The notes below the pieces were generated by a model. The model worked only from the letters and a program-made list of their open reading frames with translations, was not told where the DNA came from and made no database searches. The translations under genes were made by a program, and so were the position numbers. A stretch of 63,892 bases of DNA from an uncultured Pelagibacteraceae bacterium (lineage in GTDB: Bacteria > Pseudomonadota > Alphaproteobacteria > Pelagibacterales > Pelagibacteraceae). Positions 47,393-55,662 of the stretch are shown piece after piece. The stretch lies in the NCBI GenBank assembly GCA_902631255.1, contig CACOXS010000004.1, positions 1-63,892 of the forward strand, written 5' to 3'. Within the stretch, counting starts at the first letter, position 1, and each line of letters begins with the position of its first letter.

Positions 47393-47518
47393 AAAAAATG
47401 AAACTGAATAGAAATAATGACTACTAAACTTTGATAAAAATGAATAAAAAAACTATAGAATATCCACTTTATTAATATTAAAATAAACGTTAAATTTTAA
47501 ACTTTTTAGGAGAAATTT

Positions 47519-48232
47519 ATGAAACTAACTAAAGCAACTTACAGAGCACCAGACAATTACGGAGACACAAGTTTTGATATAGAAGCAAGTGTTGAAAACA
47601 AAAAAGAAGATATTGTAGATATGTCAGTGTCAGCATTAACTATTTTAGACGGCAATAATAATACTGTTGCATGTGAATATGACAGAGAAGATGCTTCTTA
47701 TGCAGAAAAAAATGAAACTTTTTCCGTTAATTTAAGTGCTTATGCAAAAGAGTATTTAATATCAGATTTTAAAAAAGCTAAAGCAATAGTAGATTTAACT
47801 ACATATAAAAAAGAGTTTAAAAAATTGGGTGATTTTGACATTCCTGCTGATCACAAATCCTGTATTCAAAGTAACAATCAAATTGAGTTCGGTAAATTAA
47901 GAGTGTATGGAGTGAGCATATTTAGGTACGACCCACCTGAGAACGCGAGTGAAGACCATACTGTGGCTTGTACAATCGCTGTAAAAAACATTTCGGATGA
48001 ATATATTCAAAAAGTGCAAATTAAAGTACAACTTATAGACAGAACTGGTTCTAACTTAGTTGATAGTGAAGACTATAGAGCCATTCCTCCGAATGGTTCA
48101 ATGAATTTTCAACCATCAGTTTATGCAAAATCGGGTAAGCTAAAGGGTGCTAAATTAGATATTTCTATTTCATCTTTTCATGAAATTGAACACTTTAATG
48201 CTGAAAGTTTACTTAAACTTAGCAAAGATTAA
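47519..48232 (+). CDS. Hypothetical protein with two beta-sandwich-like halves
   Basis: The 237-residue protein lacks a signal peptide. It has an AGGAG ribosome site. Two halves share a layout: ATYRAPDNYGDTSFDIEASVENKKEDIVDMSVSALTILD and SIFRYDPPENASEDHTVACTIAVKNISDEYIQKVQIKVQLID, each an FxLYD/Ig-like beta pattern, suggesting internal duplication. Unknown function. Confidence 0.7.
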   Translation: MKLTKATYRAPDNYGDTSFDIEASVENKKEDIVDMSVSALTILDGNNNTVACEYDREDASYAEKNETFSVNLSAYAKEYLISDFKKAKAIVDLTTYKKEFKKLGDFDIPADHKSCIQSNNQIEFGKLRVYGVSIFRYDPPENASEDHTVACTIAVKNISDEYIQKVQIKVQLIDRTGSNLVDSEDYRAIPPNGSMNFQPSVYAKSGKLKGAKLDISISSFHEIEHFNAESLLKLSKD

Positions 48233-48258
48233 ATAATTAAAAATTACAAGATTTTTTA

Positions 48259-48753
48259 ATGAAGATAGGTGAATATTTTAAAAAGTACAATATAAGAGTT
48301 TCAAATATAAATCCTGTTAAAAAAAATTTAAGTATTTTTAATACTAGTTTAAATACAAAAACTTTTAAAAACTTTTCAGACTTAAAAAGGTTTTTTGAAC
48401 AAAAAAAAATTGCGGTTCGACATTTTTATATTCCTGACCAGGGAACTATTCCTTTTTATTTAGAAATAAAAAAAATTAATAATTTCATTAAATATCAAAA
48501 GCAAAAATTAACAATAGAAGGTAAGTTAGATGATACCTTTAAGATTTTAAACAATCATGAATATTACGATGTTGATTGGTTCCTTAGATCAATGGAAAAT
48601 TTATTGTTACAAATTAAAGAAAAAAACTTTTTTCAATTGCGTAAATTTTTAAAAGTTTTAAAAAACAACGACCTATCTATTTTTAAAAAGACAATCAACC
48701 TGATTAATAATTTAAAAGCAAATAATATAGTTTTAAAAGAGTTTAAAACATAA
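48259..48753 (+). CDS. Hypothetical basic protein
   Basis: The 164-residue lysine- and phenylalanine-rich protein has strands at the start and long helices at the end (IKEKNFFQLRKFLKVLKNNDLSIFKKTINLINNLK). It is the last gene of the accessory island. Not recognised. Confidence 0.6.
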   Translation: MKIGEYFKKYNIRVSNINPVKKNLSIFNTSLNTKTFKNFSDLKRFFEQKKIAVRHFYIPDQGTIPFYLEIKKINNFIKYQKQKLTIEGKLDDTFKILNNHEYYDVDWFLRSMENLLLQIKEKNFFQLRKFLKVLKNNDLSIFKKTINLINNLKANNIVLKEFKT

Positions 48754-48783
48754 AAGCAACCATTTAGAAATTTTAACATTACC

Positions 48784-49614
48784 TCAATTTTTTATCAATT
48801 TAAAAAGTTTTTCTTTGCTACTTGTTCTAAAAAGATTGTCGTAATAAACAACTTGTGTCGGATATTCACCATGAATTTCATCTTTCCATCTACTAATCCA
48901 ACTGTGATAAATTCCAAATTTATTAAAAAATTTACCACCAAAACCTGTTCTGCCTTTGTAATCATTGTAAAGTACATCATTAACATACATCTTAATAAAT
49001 CCTTTATCCGGATCTTTAGACATTTTGGTGTGAAATATTATTGTAGTCCATTTATCTCTCATGTCATCGATTTTCAGATGTTTGTATATCAGTCCTTGAG
49101 AGTCCATTCCATTTACAGCAAAATATCTTGGTTCTAAATTACCTCTTTTAACTCTAAGCATCATTCTGGGGTGTCTTTGTTGATTGGTATTTCCCCACTC
49201 ATAAATCTGAAAAAGAGAAGTGCTAACAGGTTCAACTGTTTTAAAATCTTTAGGTATAAAAATACTCACTGAAATCCATTTTTCGCCCGTATATCTAGGT
49301 TTCGCAGAATACTCACTTCTCGCTCGATCTCCTCCCCCATGTCCAACCACAGCATCTCTGCCATTATTTGTGCAATCAGAATAATCGCCCTCTGGATCTC
49401 TACCACAATCTCTTGGCAACAATGTTATCTTCCAAGCTTTTTTTCCTAAAGCTGGAGATGTAACAGTTTCTCTAAACTTAGTTAACTTCTTACCTTTTGC
49501 TACACTTTTTTTCCATTGAAGATTTGTAATTTCTTTTGCATCAACTTTGTTAAGCAAATTAAATGGTCCTAAAAGAAATATACTTATTAAAAAAGTACAA
49601 AAAATTTTTTTCAT
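48784..49614 (-). CDS. Secreted polysaccharide-lyase-like protein (heparin lyase I type fold)
   Basis: The 276-residue protein has a signal peptide (1-26) and a jelly-roll type pattern: GHGGGDRARSEY, ISVSIFIPKDFK, SLFQIYEWGN, KWTTIIFHTKMSKDPDKGFI, VVYYDNLFR. This resembles the heparin-lyase-I-like family that includes alginate and glucuronan lyases. Substrate unknown. It is followed by two glycosyltransferase genes, so it may trim a self-made polysaccharide. Confidence 0.7.
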   Translation of the reverse strand: MKKIFCTFLISIFLLGPFNLLNKVDAKEITNLQWKKSVAKGKKLTKFRETVTSPALGKKAWKITLLPRDCGRDPEGDYSDCTNNGRDAVVGHGGGDRARSEYSAKPRYTGEKWISVSIFIPKDFKTVEPVSTSLFQIYEWGNTNQQRHPRMMLRVKRGNLEPRYFAVNGMDSQGLIYKHLKIDDMRDKWTTIIFHTKMSKDPDKGFIKMYVNDVLYNDYKGRTGFGGKFFNKFGIYHSWISRWKDEIHGEYPTQVVYYDNLFRTSSKEKLFKLIKN

Positions 49615-49619
49615 AAAAC

Positions 49620-50489
49620 TTATTTAATATTTTCTATGTCATTAATGTTAGATAAAGCTTTATCAAATTCAACCATATTTTCTCTTAAAGCTAAATTAGA
49701 AATTGAGTAGACAGCTATTAATAAAAACACTAAGGGCAATGCTGTCACCACAGAGGCATTGCTCTTAATCAGTAAAATATATAGAATAATAAATAAACCT
49801 GAACGGATTAAAAATGTTTTCCTAAAAACACTCATGATTGAAAGCGAATGTTTTATCAAATTAAAAAAACTCATTTTCGATGGACCGAAATATCTACTGC
49901 TTCTAATAGATGGTATTGGCAATAAATTATTTTCAATTTTTTTAAGTGATCCAGAAAAACTATTCCAGGTAGCTTTTTCTTTAACCATTTTTTCAACTGT
50001 ACTTTTTGGAAGGCATGTATAGTTTCCAAATTTAATTAACTTACCGGTAAAAGTTAACGTAATTAATTTATGAAATTGATAACAAATTTTAAAAATTAAT
50101 TTTTCTGATCTTTTTACTCTCTCACCAACTATTGGATTGTTATTTGAATTTTCTATTTGATTGATAAATTCTTTAATTTCTTCTGGTCTATCTTCTCCAT
50201 CTCCATCCATTGGAATAACATAATCAAAATCTTCTTTTTCAAAGATATATTTCAATCCAGTTGCAATACATCTAGCGTGACCTTGATTAATTTTCATATT
50301 AAGAATTTTAACTGATTGGATATTGTTAAAATCCTTTTGCCCTTCTTGACGATCATGTGTTGAAGCATCATTGACAATAATCACAGAGATTTCGTGATCT
50401 AGATCTGAAATATTATTATCAATTTCGTCCAGCAATTTTGAAACTGATTGCCAGTCATTATAAATAGGTACTAAAATTTTAATTTTCAT
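49620..50489 (-). CDS. Family 2 glycosyltransferase, dolichyl-phosphate-mannose-synthase-like
   Basis: The 289-residue protein opens KIKILVPIYNDWQSVSKLL and has VIVNDASTHDRQ, NQGHARCIATGLKYI and the DxD region IPMDGDGEDRPEEI. A C-terminal pair of membrane segments (about 220-270) anchors it. It likely charges a polyprenyl phosphate with sugar. It lies 8 bases after the ArnT-like gene. Confidence 0.9.
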   Translation of the reverse strand: MKIKILVPIYNDWQSVSKLLDEIDNNISDLDHEISVIIVNDASTHDRQEGQKDFNNIQSVKILNMKINQGHARCIATGLKYIFEKEDFDYVIPMDGDGEDRPEEIKEFINQIENSNNNPIVGERVKRSEKLIFKICYQFHKLITLTFTGKLIKFGNYTCLPKSTVEKMVKEKATWNSFSGSLKKIENNLLPIPSIRSSRYFGPSKMSFFNLIKHSLSIMSVFRKTFLIRSGLFIILYILLIKSNASVVTALPLVFLLIAVYSISNLALRENMVEFDKALSNINDIENIK

Positions 50490-50497
50490 TTAAAATA

Positions 50498-51820
50498 TTA
50501 ATATCTTCCCAAACAGACATCACCCACACAGATAAATTGTGATGAATTACTGAGTATCTCTTTGTTATTAAACCCCTCCCACTTCGGTCTAGATTTTAAA
50601 TGATATGAAAGGTTCCCAGCCTTCCACTCATCGCCAGTTACAAATTCAATTTCTTTATCAAAATCTTGATCCCATACATATTGAATTTTCATTGCAATTT
50701 CTTTTCCAGGATAATCCGTTCGTTTATCTGACTGCGATATTGAGACATAAGAATAAAGAATAGGTGATAAAAAAAATAGAAAAAGAAATCCATAAAGGAA
50801 TGAATTTATTTTTTTTAAATTAATTTGTGATTTTAAAAGATATAAAAATAATACTCCAAAAAATAAATAAAAAGGCGTCATCCACATTGTCCTGATTTTT
50901 GAACCAGTAATCAATGATGTCAGAACCATTAAGATGATAGGCATAAAGTTAATAAATAGTAAAAACATTAATTTTTTATCTTTTAAATTTAGCTTAAATT
51001 TTATCTGTTGAGCGAGTAACCAAATTAAAAATAAGAAAGGAACCAGTATTCCAATTTGTTTTGATAGAAATAATATGGGATTACTGATGTGATCTAGAAT
51101 ACCAGAACTTTCTAATCCTGTTCGATTTAATCCATATGTGATAGTTATAAAATCATTATTAAAGAGCCAAATTAAATGCGGGACTAATAAAACTAAAAAG
51201 ACCTCAATGGTTATCAAATATTTAAAATCAAATTTTTTAATTTTTTTGAAAAAGATCAAATAAATAAACAACAAATCTATTGATACCAAAAGGTAGATAA
51301 ACAAGTATTTAGATAAAAAACCAACCGCACCAAATAATCCAACTAGAAAACAATCTGAAAATTTAATTTCCTGTGACGAATAAATTTTCCATGCATAATA
51401 AACGACTAATGACCAAAATGGTAATTGGCAAACATTTACATTAAATTCAGGAGTGGTGAAATTATAGAAATAGATAGAAACTAATAATAAAACAGAAATT
51501 AAACTTAATTTTAAATCTCTAAAAATTTCTAAAGCAAATTTAAATACGTAATAAAAAGCAATTATTACGAATATTTGACTTAATAAATAATAAACCCAAT
51601 CTTGAGAACCAAAAATTTGGAAAAATACTTCAAGAAAAAAAGCACTCATGGGTGGATGTTTATTAAAACCCCAATCTAAATTACTTCCCCATGCTAAAGC
51701 CTCAATGGTGTCTAATGGTAAATTTTTATTTGTTAATGACGGAATCAGTGTCCAAATTATTAAATGCGATAATACAAAAATAAAAAATATATTATTAATA
51801 TTTCTATTTAAGACATTCAT
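50498..51820 (-). CDS. ArnT/PMT-like membrane glycosyltransferase (GT-C fold)
   Basis: The 440-residue polytopic protein has about eleven helices with the early DTIEALAWG and NKHPPMSAF loop typical of GT39/ArnT-like enzymes using lipid-phosphate sugars. An in-frame ATG at 51856 adds 12 residues; the start at 51820 (MNVLNRNINN) is preferred. Functions with the GT2 gene next door to glycosylate a lipid or protein. Confidence 0.85.
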   Translation of the reverse strand: MNVLNRNINNIFFIFVLSHLIIWTLIPSLTNKNLPLDTIEALAWGSNLDWGFNKHPPMSAFFLEVFFQIFGSQDWVYYLLSQIFVIIAFYYVFKFALEIFRDLKLSLISVLLLVSIYFYNFTTPEFNVNVCQLPFWSLVVYYAWKIYSSQEIKFSDCFLVGLFGAVGFLSKYLFIYLLVSIDLLFIYLIFFKKIKKFDFKYLITIEVFLVLLVPHLIWLFNNDFITITYGLNRTGLESSGILDHISNPILFLSKQIGILVPFLFLIWLLAQQIKFKLNLKDKKLMFLLFINFMPIILMVLTSLITGSKIRTMWMTPFYLFFGVLFLYLLKSQINLKKINSFLYGFLFLFFLSPILYSYVSISQSDKRTDYPGKEIAMKIQYVWDQDFDKEIEFVTGDEWKAGNLSYHLKSRPKWEGFNNKEILSNSSQFICVGDVCLGRY

Positions 51821-51898
51821 AAGTAAATATTTACAATAATTAACGTTGCTTGACACCCCTATTTTGCTGAATATACTCCCTCGAATTCAAATTGAAAG

Positions 51899-52423
51899 AT
51901 GCCTAAAACTAATAAAGTTAAAAAAAAGGTTACTAAAGCTAAAACTAAAACTGTAACTAAAGCAAAACCAAAGGTTACCAGCAAACCAAAAGAAATTAGC
52001 AAAGGACCTATCAAAATTTCTAAAACATATATTCCAAAAGAAACTGAAAAATATATGTGCGAAAAACATAAAGTTTTCTTTAGAATAAAATTACAGGAAT
52101 GGAAAAAAGAATTGGTTAGGGCAAATAATGAAGCTCTGTATAACGGCAGTATGGATGATAATAGTATTTCAGCTGATATTGTCGATCAAGCAAGTTCATA
52201 CACAGATAAAAATGTTGAAATGAAAGCGATTAATAGACAAATCAAACTGATTTCTGAAATTGATAAAGCTTTAGCTAGAATAAGAGAAGATACTTATGGA
52301 TTTTGCCTAGATACTGCAGAACCAATTGGGTTAAAAAGGCTAATGGCAAGACCTGTTGCAAAATATACTATAACTGCACAAGAAAAACATGAAAAGGATG
52401 AAAAAGTTCATGCCGATGACTAA
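51899..52423 (+). CDS. dksA: DksA-family transcription factor
   Basis: The 174-residue protein has a lysine/threonine/alanine-rich N-terminal stretch (about 1-40), a coiled coil, and a degenerate zinc region YGFCLDTAEPIGLKRLMARPVAKYTITAQEKHE. Only one of the four zinc cysteines remains there, as in other alphaproteobacterial DksA proteins. It acts on RNA polymerase with ppGpp in the stringent response. Confidence 0.92.
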   Translation: MPKTNKVKKKVTKAKTKTVTKAKPKVTSKPKEISKGPIKISKTYIPKETEKYMCEKHKVFFRIKLQEWKKELVRANNEALYNGSMDDNSISADIVDQASSYTDKNVEMKAINRQIKLISEIDKALARIREDTYGFCLDTAEPIGLKRLMARPVAKYTITAQEKHEKDEKVHADD

Positions 52424-52541
52424 AAAAAAGAAAAGTAAAAAAGTTCATAACCCAATCACTTATAATTTTACTAAAAAATATATTTACTATTATTATGGTT
52501 TTTTTTGGGTTCTACTATTATTATTTGTATTCATTAATTAA
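52410..52541 (+). CDS. Tiny single-helix membrane protein
   Basis: The 43-codon frame overlaps the dksA stop (ATG 52410, alternative 52416). Product: a basic start (TKKKKSKKVHNP) and one membrane helix (YYYYGFFWVLLLLFVFI). The next small frame starts directly after its stop. The charge pattern argues for translation, though homology is untested. Confidence 0.5.
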   Translation: MPMTKKKKSKKVHNPITYNFTKKYIYYYYGFFWVLLLLFVFIN

Positions 52542-52646
52542 ATGAACCAAAAATTAATTTTAATAATTATTGCAATCGTAGCTATAGAACTATCTGGTCA
52601 TGGAATTTTTGCTTCACTATTTAGATTAATTAGTTCAATGAACTAA
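52542..52646 (+). CDS. Tiny membrane protein
   Basis: The 34-residue frame MNQKLILIIIAIVAIELSGH... starts with ATG immediately after the TAA of the previous tiny ORF, so translation may be coupled. It is largely a single hydrophobic helix. Its stop overlaps the convergent glutathione transferase stop. Confidence 0.45.
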   Translation: MNQKLILIIIAIVAIELSGHGIFASLFRLISSMN

Positions 52647-53269
52647 GGCTTTGGCGGAACTTCATCTTTATTCATAAATTTAAAGCCCTTCTTCACTGCT
52701 TCTCTTTCAGATATCTCATTATACCATCTGTTAAGATTATTATAATTTTTTAGACCAATGTCATGCCACTCATGTCGTGCTATCCAAGGAAAAGTTCCAA
52801 TGTCGGCAATTGTATAATTTTCTCCAGCGAGATATTTTACTTTAGATAATCTTTCATCTAATTCTTCATATATTCTTTTGGATATCTTGAAATATCTTTC
52901 TTCACCAAACTGACTTTTGCCAGGGTTGTAATGATGAAATTGATGGTGTTGTCCTAACATAGGTCCAACATAACCCATCTGCGCCATCAGCCACTGGTTT
53001 ATTTCTAATCGATCTTTTATGTCATAAAATTTTCCACTTTGTTCGGCTAAATACATTAAAATTGCCCCTGACTCGAAAATATTCTTATTATTATCTTGAT
53101 CAATGATCACTGGTATTTTACTAAATGGACTTATCTTTTTAAATTCAGGTTTAAATTGATCACCTTTGTTGAGATCTATATTAACAACTTTGTATTCATA
53201 GCCAATCTCCTCAAGCATGATACTTATTTTTTTTCCGTTAGGAGTATTAGCAGAATAAAGTTCAATCAC
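52643..53269 (-). CDS. Glutathione S-transferase-like protein (YfcG/Nu type)
   Basis: The 208-residue protein has the YfcG-type start MIELYSANTPNGKKISIMLEEIG, cis-proline segment SPFSKIPVIID, the ES motif (IFESGAI), and an all-helical C-terminal domain. Probably a disulfide reductase using glutathione. It overlaps the ferredoxin reductase gene by 8 bases. Confidence 0.92.
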   Translation of the reverse strand: MIELYSANTPNGKKISIMLEEIGYEYKVVNIDLNKGDQFKPEFKKISPFSKIPVIIDQDNNKNIFESGAILMYLAEQSGKFYDIKDRLEINQWLMAQMGYVGPMLGQHHQFHHYNPGKSQFGEERYFKISKRIYEELDERLSKVKYLAGENYTIADIGTFPWIARHEWHDIGLKNYNNLNRWYNEISEREAVKKGFKFMNKDEVPPKP

Positions 53270-54281
53270 CTTTTACACCAAGACGCTCTTTAATGGTTTT
53301 TGATGAAGTGGTAAATTCAAATCGATATTTTTCATTAGGTCTTGCTAATTTAAAACAAGCTCTTGCAGCTAAAGCACCTTCGTGAAAACCAGATAAGATT
53401 AATTTTAATTTGCCAGGGTAATTACAAATATCCCCTACTGCATAAATGCCTTTTTGATTAGTTTCAAATTTTTCTGTATCTACTTCGATTGTTTTTTTAT
53501 CAATATTCAGACCCCAATTAGCGATTGGTCCCAATTGCATAATTAATCCAAAGAAACCTAAAACATAATCTGTTTTAATATTTTTAATTTCGTTATTGTC
53601 ATTTTTAATATCAATACTCTTTATCTGATTGTCTCCCTTGATCGAGCTCATTTGGTATTTTGTATAAAGATTTATTTTTCCTTCTTTAGCAAGTTCATTT
53701 ACTTTATCTACAGTTGCTTGTGCACCTCTAAAATCGTCTCTTCTATGAATTAAATTTACTTTTGAATTTTTTGATAATTCAACAGCCCAGTCTAAGGCAC
53801 TATCCCCTCCTCCAAAAATAGATACAGTTTTACCTTCAAATATTTTTTTATCTCTAATTGAGTAAAATAATGAATTATTTTCAAATTTTTCACATTCCTT
53901 TACTGGAAATTTTCTAGGTTCAAAAGAGCCTACACCTCCTGCAATTATTACATTTGGGGTTGAAAATTTTTTATCATTATTCGTTTTAACTATCCAATTT
54001 TCACCTTCTTTTTTTACTTCATCTACTCTTTCACTTAAATGAAATTTAATATCAAAAGGTTTTATTTGATTTATTAAATTATTAGTTAATTCTTCACCAG
54101 TGCATTCTGGAACTGCTGGAATATCGTATATTGGTTTATCAGGATAAAGTTCTATACATTGTCCACCTATTTTATCTAAGTTGTCGACTATTTCACAATT
54201 AAGTCCAATTAATTTTAATTGATGAGCTGTGAATAGTCCAGTTGGTCCTGCTCCAATTATTAATGCATCAGTTTTATTCAT
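53262..54281 (-). CDS. Ferredoxin-NADP+ reductase, thioredoxin-reductase-like
   Basis: The 339-residue flavoprotein has an FAD site (IIGAGPTGLFTAHQLKLIG), IGGQCIELYPDKPIYDIPAVP, an NADP site (IFGGGDSALDWAVEL), and GIYAVGDICNYPGK. The redox CxxC of thioredoxin reductase is absent, fitting the TrxR-like FNR class. It is adjacent to a ferredoxin gene. Confidence 0.93.
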   Translation of the reverse strand: MNKTDALIIGAGPTGLFTAHQLKLIGLNCEIVDNLDKIGGQCIELYPDKPIYDIPAVPECTGEELTNNLINQIKPFDIKFHLSERVDEVKKEGENWIVKTNNDKKFSTPNVIIAGGVGSFEPRKFPVKECEKFENNSLFYSIRDKKIFEGKTVSIFGGGDSALDWAVELSKNSKVNLIHRRDDFRGAQATVDKVNELAKEGKINLYTKYQMSSIKGDNQIKSIDIKNDNNEIKNIKTDYVLGFFGLIMQLGPIANWGLNIDKKTIEVDTEKFETNQKGIYAVGDICNYPGKLKLILSGFHEGALAARACFKLARPNEKYRFEFTTSSKTIKERLGVKGD

Positions 54282-54602
54282 TTATGACTGTTTGGAAGGT
54301 ATGTTAACTTCAAGTCCATCTAAATCATCAGACACAATTATTTGACAACTCAATCTGCTATTTTTTTTTGGTTCAAACGCCATATCCAACATATCTTCTT
54401 CTCCGTCCTCTTTAGCTGGAAGTTTATCAAACCAATCATCTTTTACATACACATGACATGTCGCACAGGCCATACCACCTCCACAATCTGCATCAATTCC
54501 AGGAATGTCATTCTGTACTGCGCCCTCCATGACAGTTAATCCATTTTGAACATCAACAGTATGATTTTTATTATCTTGAGTAATGAAGGTTATTTTTGCC
54601 AT
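54282..54602 (-). CDS. 2Fe-2S ferredoxin
   Basis: This protein of about 106 residues starts at [16 protein letters not shown] (ATG 54600-54602); a longer frame from 54650 would run through the terminator. Cluster cysteines occur in [17 protein letters not shown] and LSCQIIV. It is of the adrenodoxin/Isc type and is followed one base later by its likely reductase. Confidence 0.93.
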   Translation of the reverse strand: MAKITFITQDNKNHTVDVQNGLTVMEGAVQNDIPGIDADCGGGMACATCHVYVKDDWFDKLPAKEDGEEDMLDMAFEPKKNSRLSCQIIVSDDLDGLEVNIPSKQS

Positions 54603-54628
54603 AAGTATTATATAGTTATGCAAAAAAA

Positions 54629-54660
54629 TAGGGCAAGTATGTGAAAACATACTCGCCCTA
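54629..54660 (-). terminator. Rho-independent terminator after proteorhodopsin
   Basis: Near-perfect inverted repeat: TAGGGCGAGTATGT and ACATACTTGCCCTA around a TTTC loop, one G-U type mismatch. Read on the minus strand a T-run follows. It lies 22 bases past the proteorhodopsin stop, so ferredoxin and downstream genes need read-through or their own promoter. Confidence 0.92.
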
Positions 54661-54681
54661 TAAATTTATTTTAAAGCGTAA

Positions 54682-55452
54682 TTATCTTGCTCTTGCACCA
54701 GCTGAACTTACTGCAGCAGCCCAGATTACTAGACCGAATGCAATTTTGTTAATAAAGTCAGCTAAGTTGTAAATCACGTTTAGTGAGTCAGCGTCTACTC
54801 CACCTGTTAGGTAACCAAAAATGTAACCTAATGGGTAAATAGCCCATCCTACTGTTACGATCATTCTCATTGCACCAAAAGCAGTAACAAGGGCTTTGTT
54901 TCCACTCTTAGCAGCAGCTTTTCCAGCTTCTCCTGAGAATATTTCATATAGAATGTATATCCAACCTGCCATACCGATTACAAAACCAAGTGTAGCGTTT
55001 ATATATCCAGCTTCTCCTAAATATCCACCGATTAACATTACTAATGAACCGATTAACAATCTCCAGAACATTCCAGAGTTTGCTTTTCTTACAGCTGCTA
55101 GAATTAAATAGAACTCTATCATCTGTAATGGCACAGTAATTAACCAGTCAATATATCTATACACTGTAGGTGAATCACCAGTAGTCACCCATACATCCCT
55201 CATGTACATGTAATGGATGAATGCAATACCAGTTACAAGACCAGCAACAGTTACTGACGTTTTCCAGCCAGGAGCCACTGTACCTCTCTCCATGAAGAAG
55301 AAAGCAGTAGCAGCCAACATACCCATTGAGATTATCCAGAAAGATATCCCAACAAAGTCATCTTGAGCTAACATAGTGGTCGCTGCGTTTGCAACACCTG
55401 TAATACCGATAAGGGCAACAGCTGCTAATGCAAACATTTTAAGTTTTTTCAT
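54682..55452 (-). CDS. Proteorhodopsin, blue-tuned light-driven proton pump
   Basis: The 256-residue protein has a signal peptide (1-23) and seven helices. Counting from the first Met, the proton acceptor is D102, donor E113, H80 pairs with the acceptor, and the retinal Schiff base lysine is K236. The offset from standard proteorhodopsin numbering is five. The tuning position (105 in the standard numbering) is Q110, so blue absorption is expected. Confidence 0.98.
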   Translation of the reverse strand: MKKLKMFALAAVALIGITGVANAATTMLAQDDFVGISFWIISMGMLAATAFFFMERGTVAPGWKTSVTVAGLVTGIAFIHYMYMRDVWVTTGDSPTVYRYIDWLITVPLQMIEFYLILAAVRKANSGMFWRLLIGSLVMLIGGYLGEAGYINATLGFVIGMAGWIYILYEIFSGEAGKAAAKSGNKALVTAFGAMRMIVTVGWAIYPLGYIFGYLTGGVDADSLNVIYNLADFINKIAFGLVIWAAAVSSAGARAR

Positions 55453-55480
55453 AAAAAACTCCCTCTTTAGTTAGTTTTTA

Positions 55481-55498
55481 TTAGTTTATATAAACTAA
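55481..55498. promoter_or_regulatory. 18-base perfect palindrome upstream of proteorhodopsin
   Basis: TTAGTTTATATAAACTAA is its own reverse complement. It lies 29-46 bases before the proteorhodopsin ATG. It may be an operator for a dimeric regulator, or a hairpin in the leader. A second weaker stem (GCTTAGG...CCAAGC) follows at about 55499-55516. A clear GAGGGAG ribosome site lies between the palindrome and the ATG. Confidence 0.5.
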
Positions 55499-55662
55499 GC
55501 TTAGGTTTCCCCAAGCAAAAGTTGTGGTTAAATACCAAATTAAAAGACTTTATTGAAGACTTAATTGTCATTAATTTACATTGATTTTACTTGTTTTTTA
55601 AAATTAAATACAATTTGTGATTTAAAAACCACAACAAATTATAACAACGAATCAAAATAACT

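Noticed and set aside
51899-52423. Defective DksA because of missing zinc cysteines
   Set aside because: Alphaproteobacterial DksA commonly keeps a single cysteine, so this is normal for the group.
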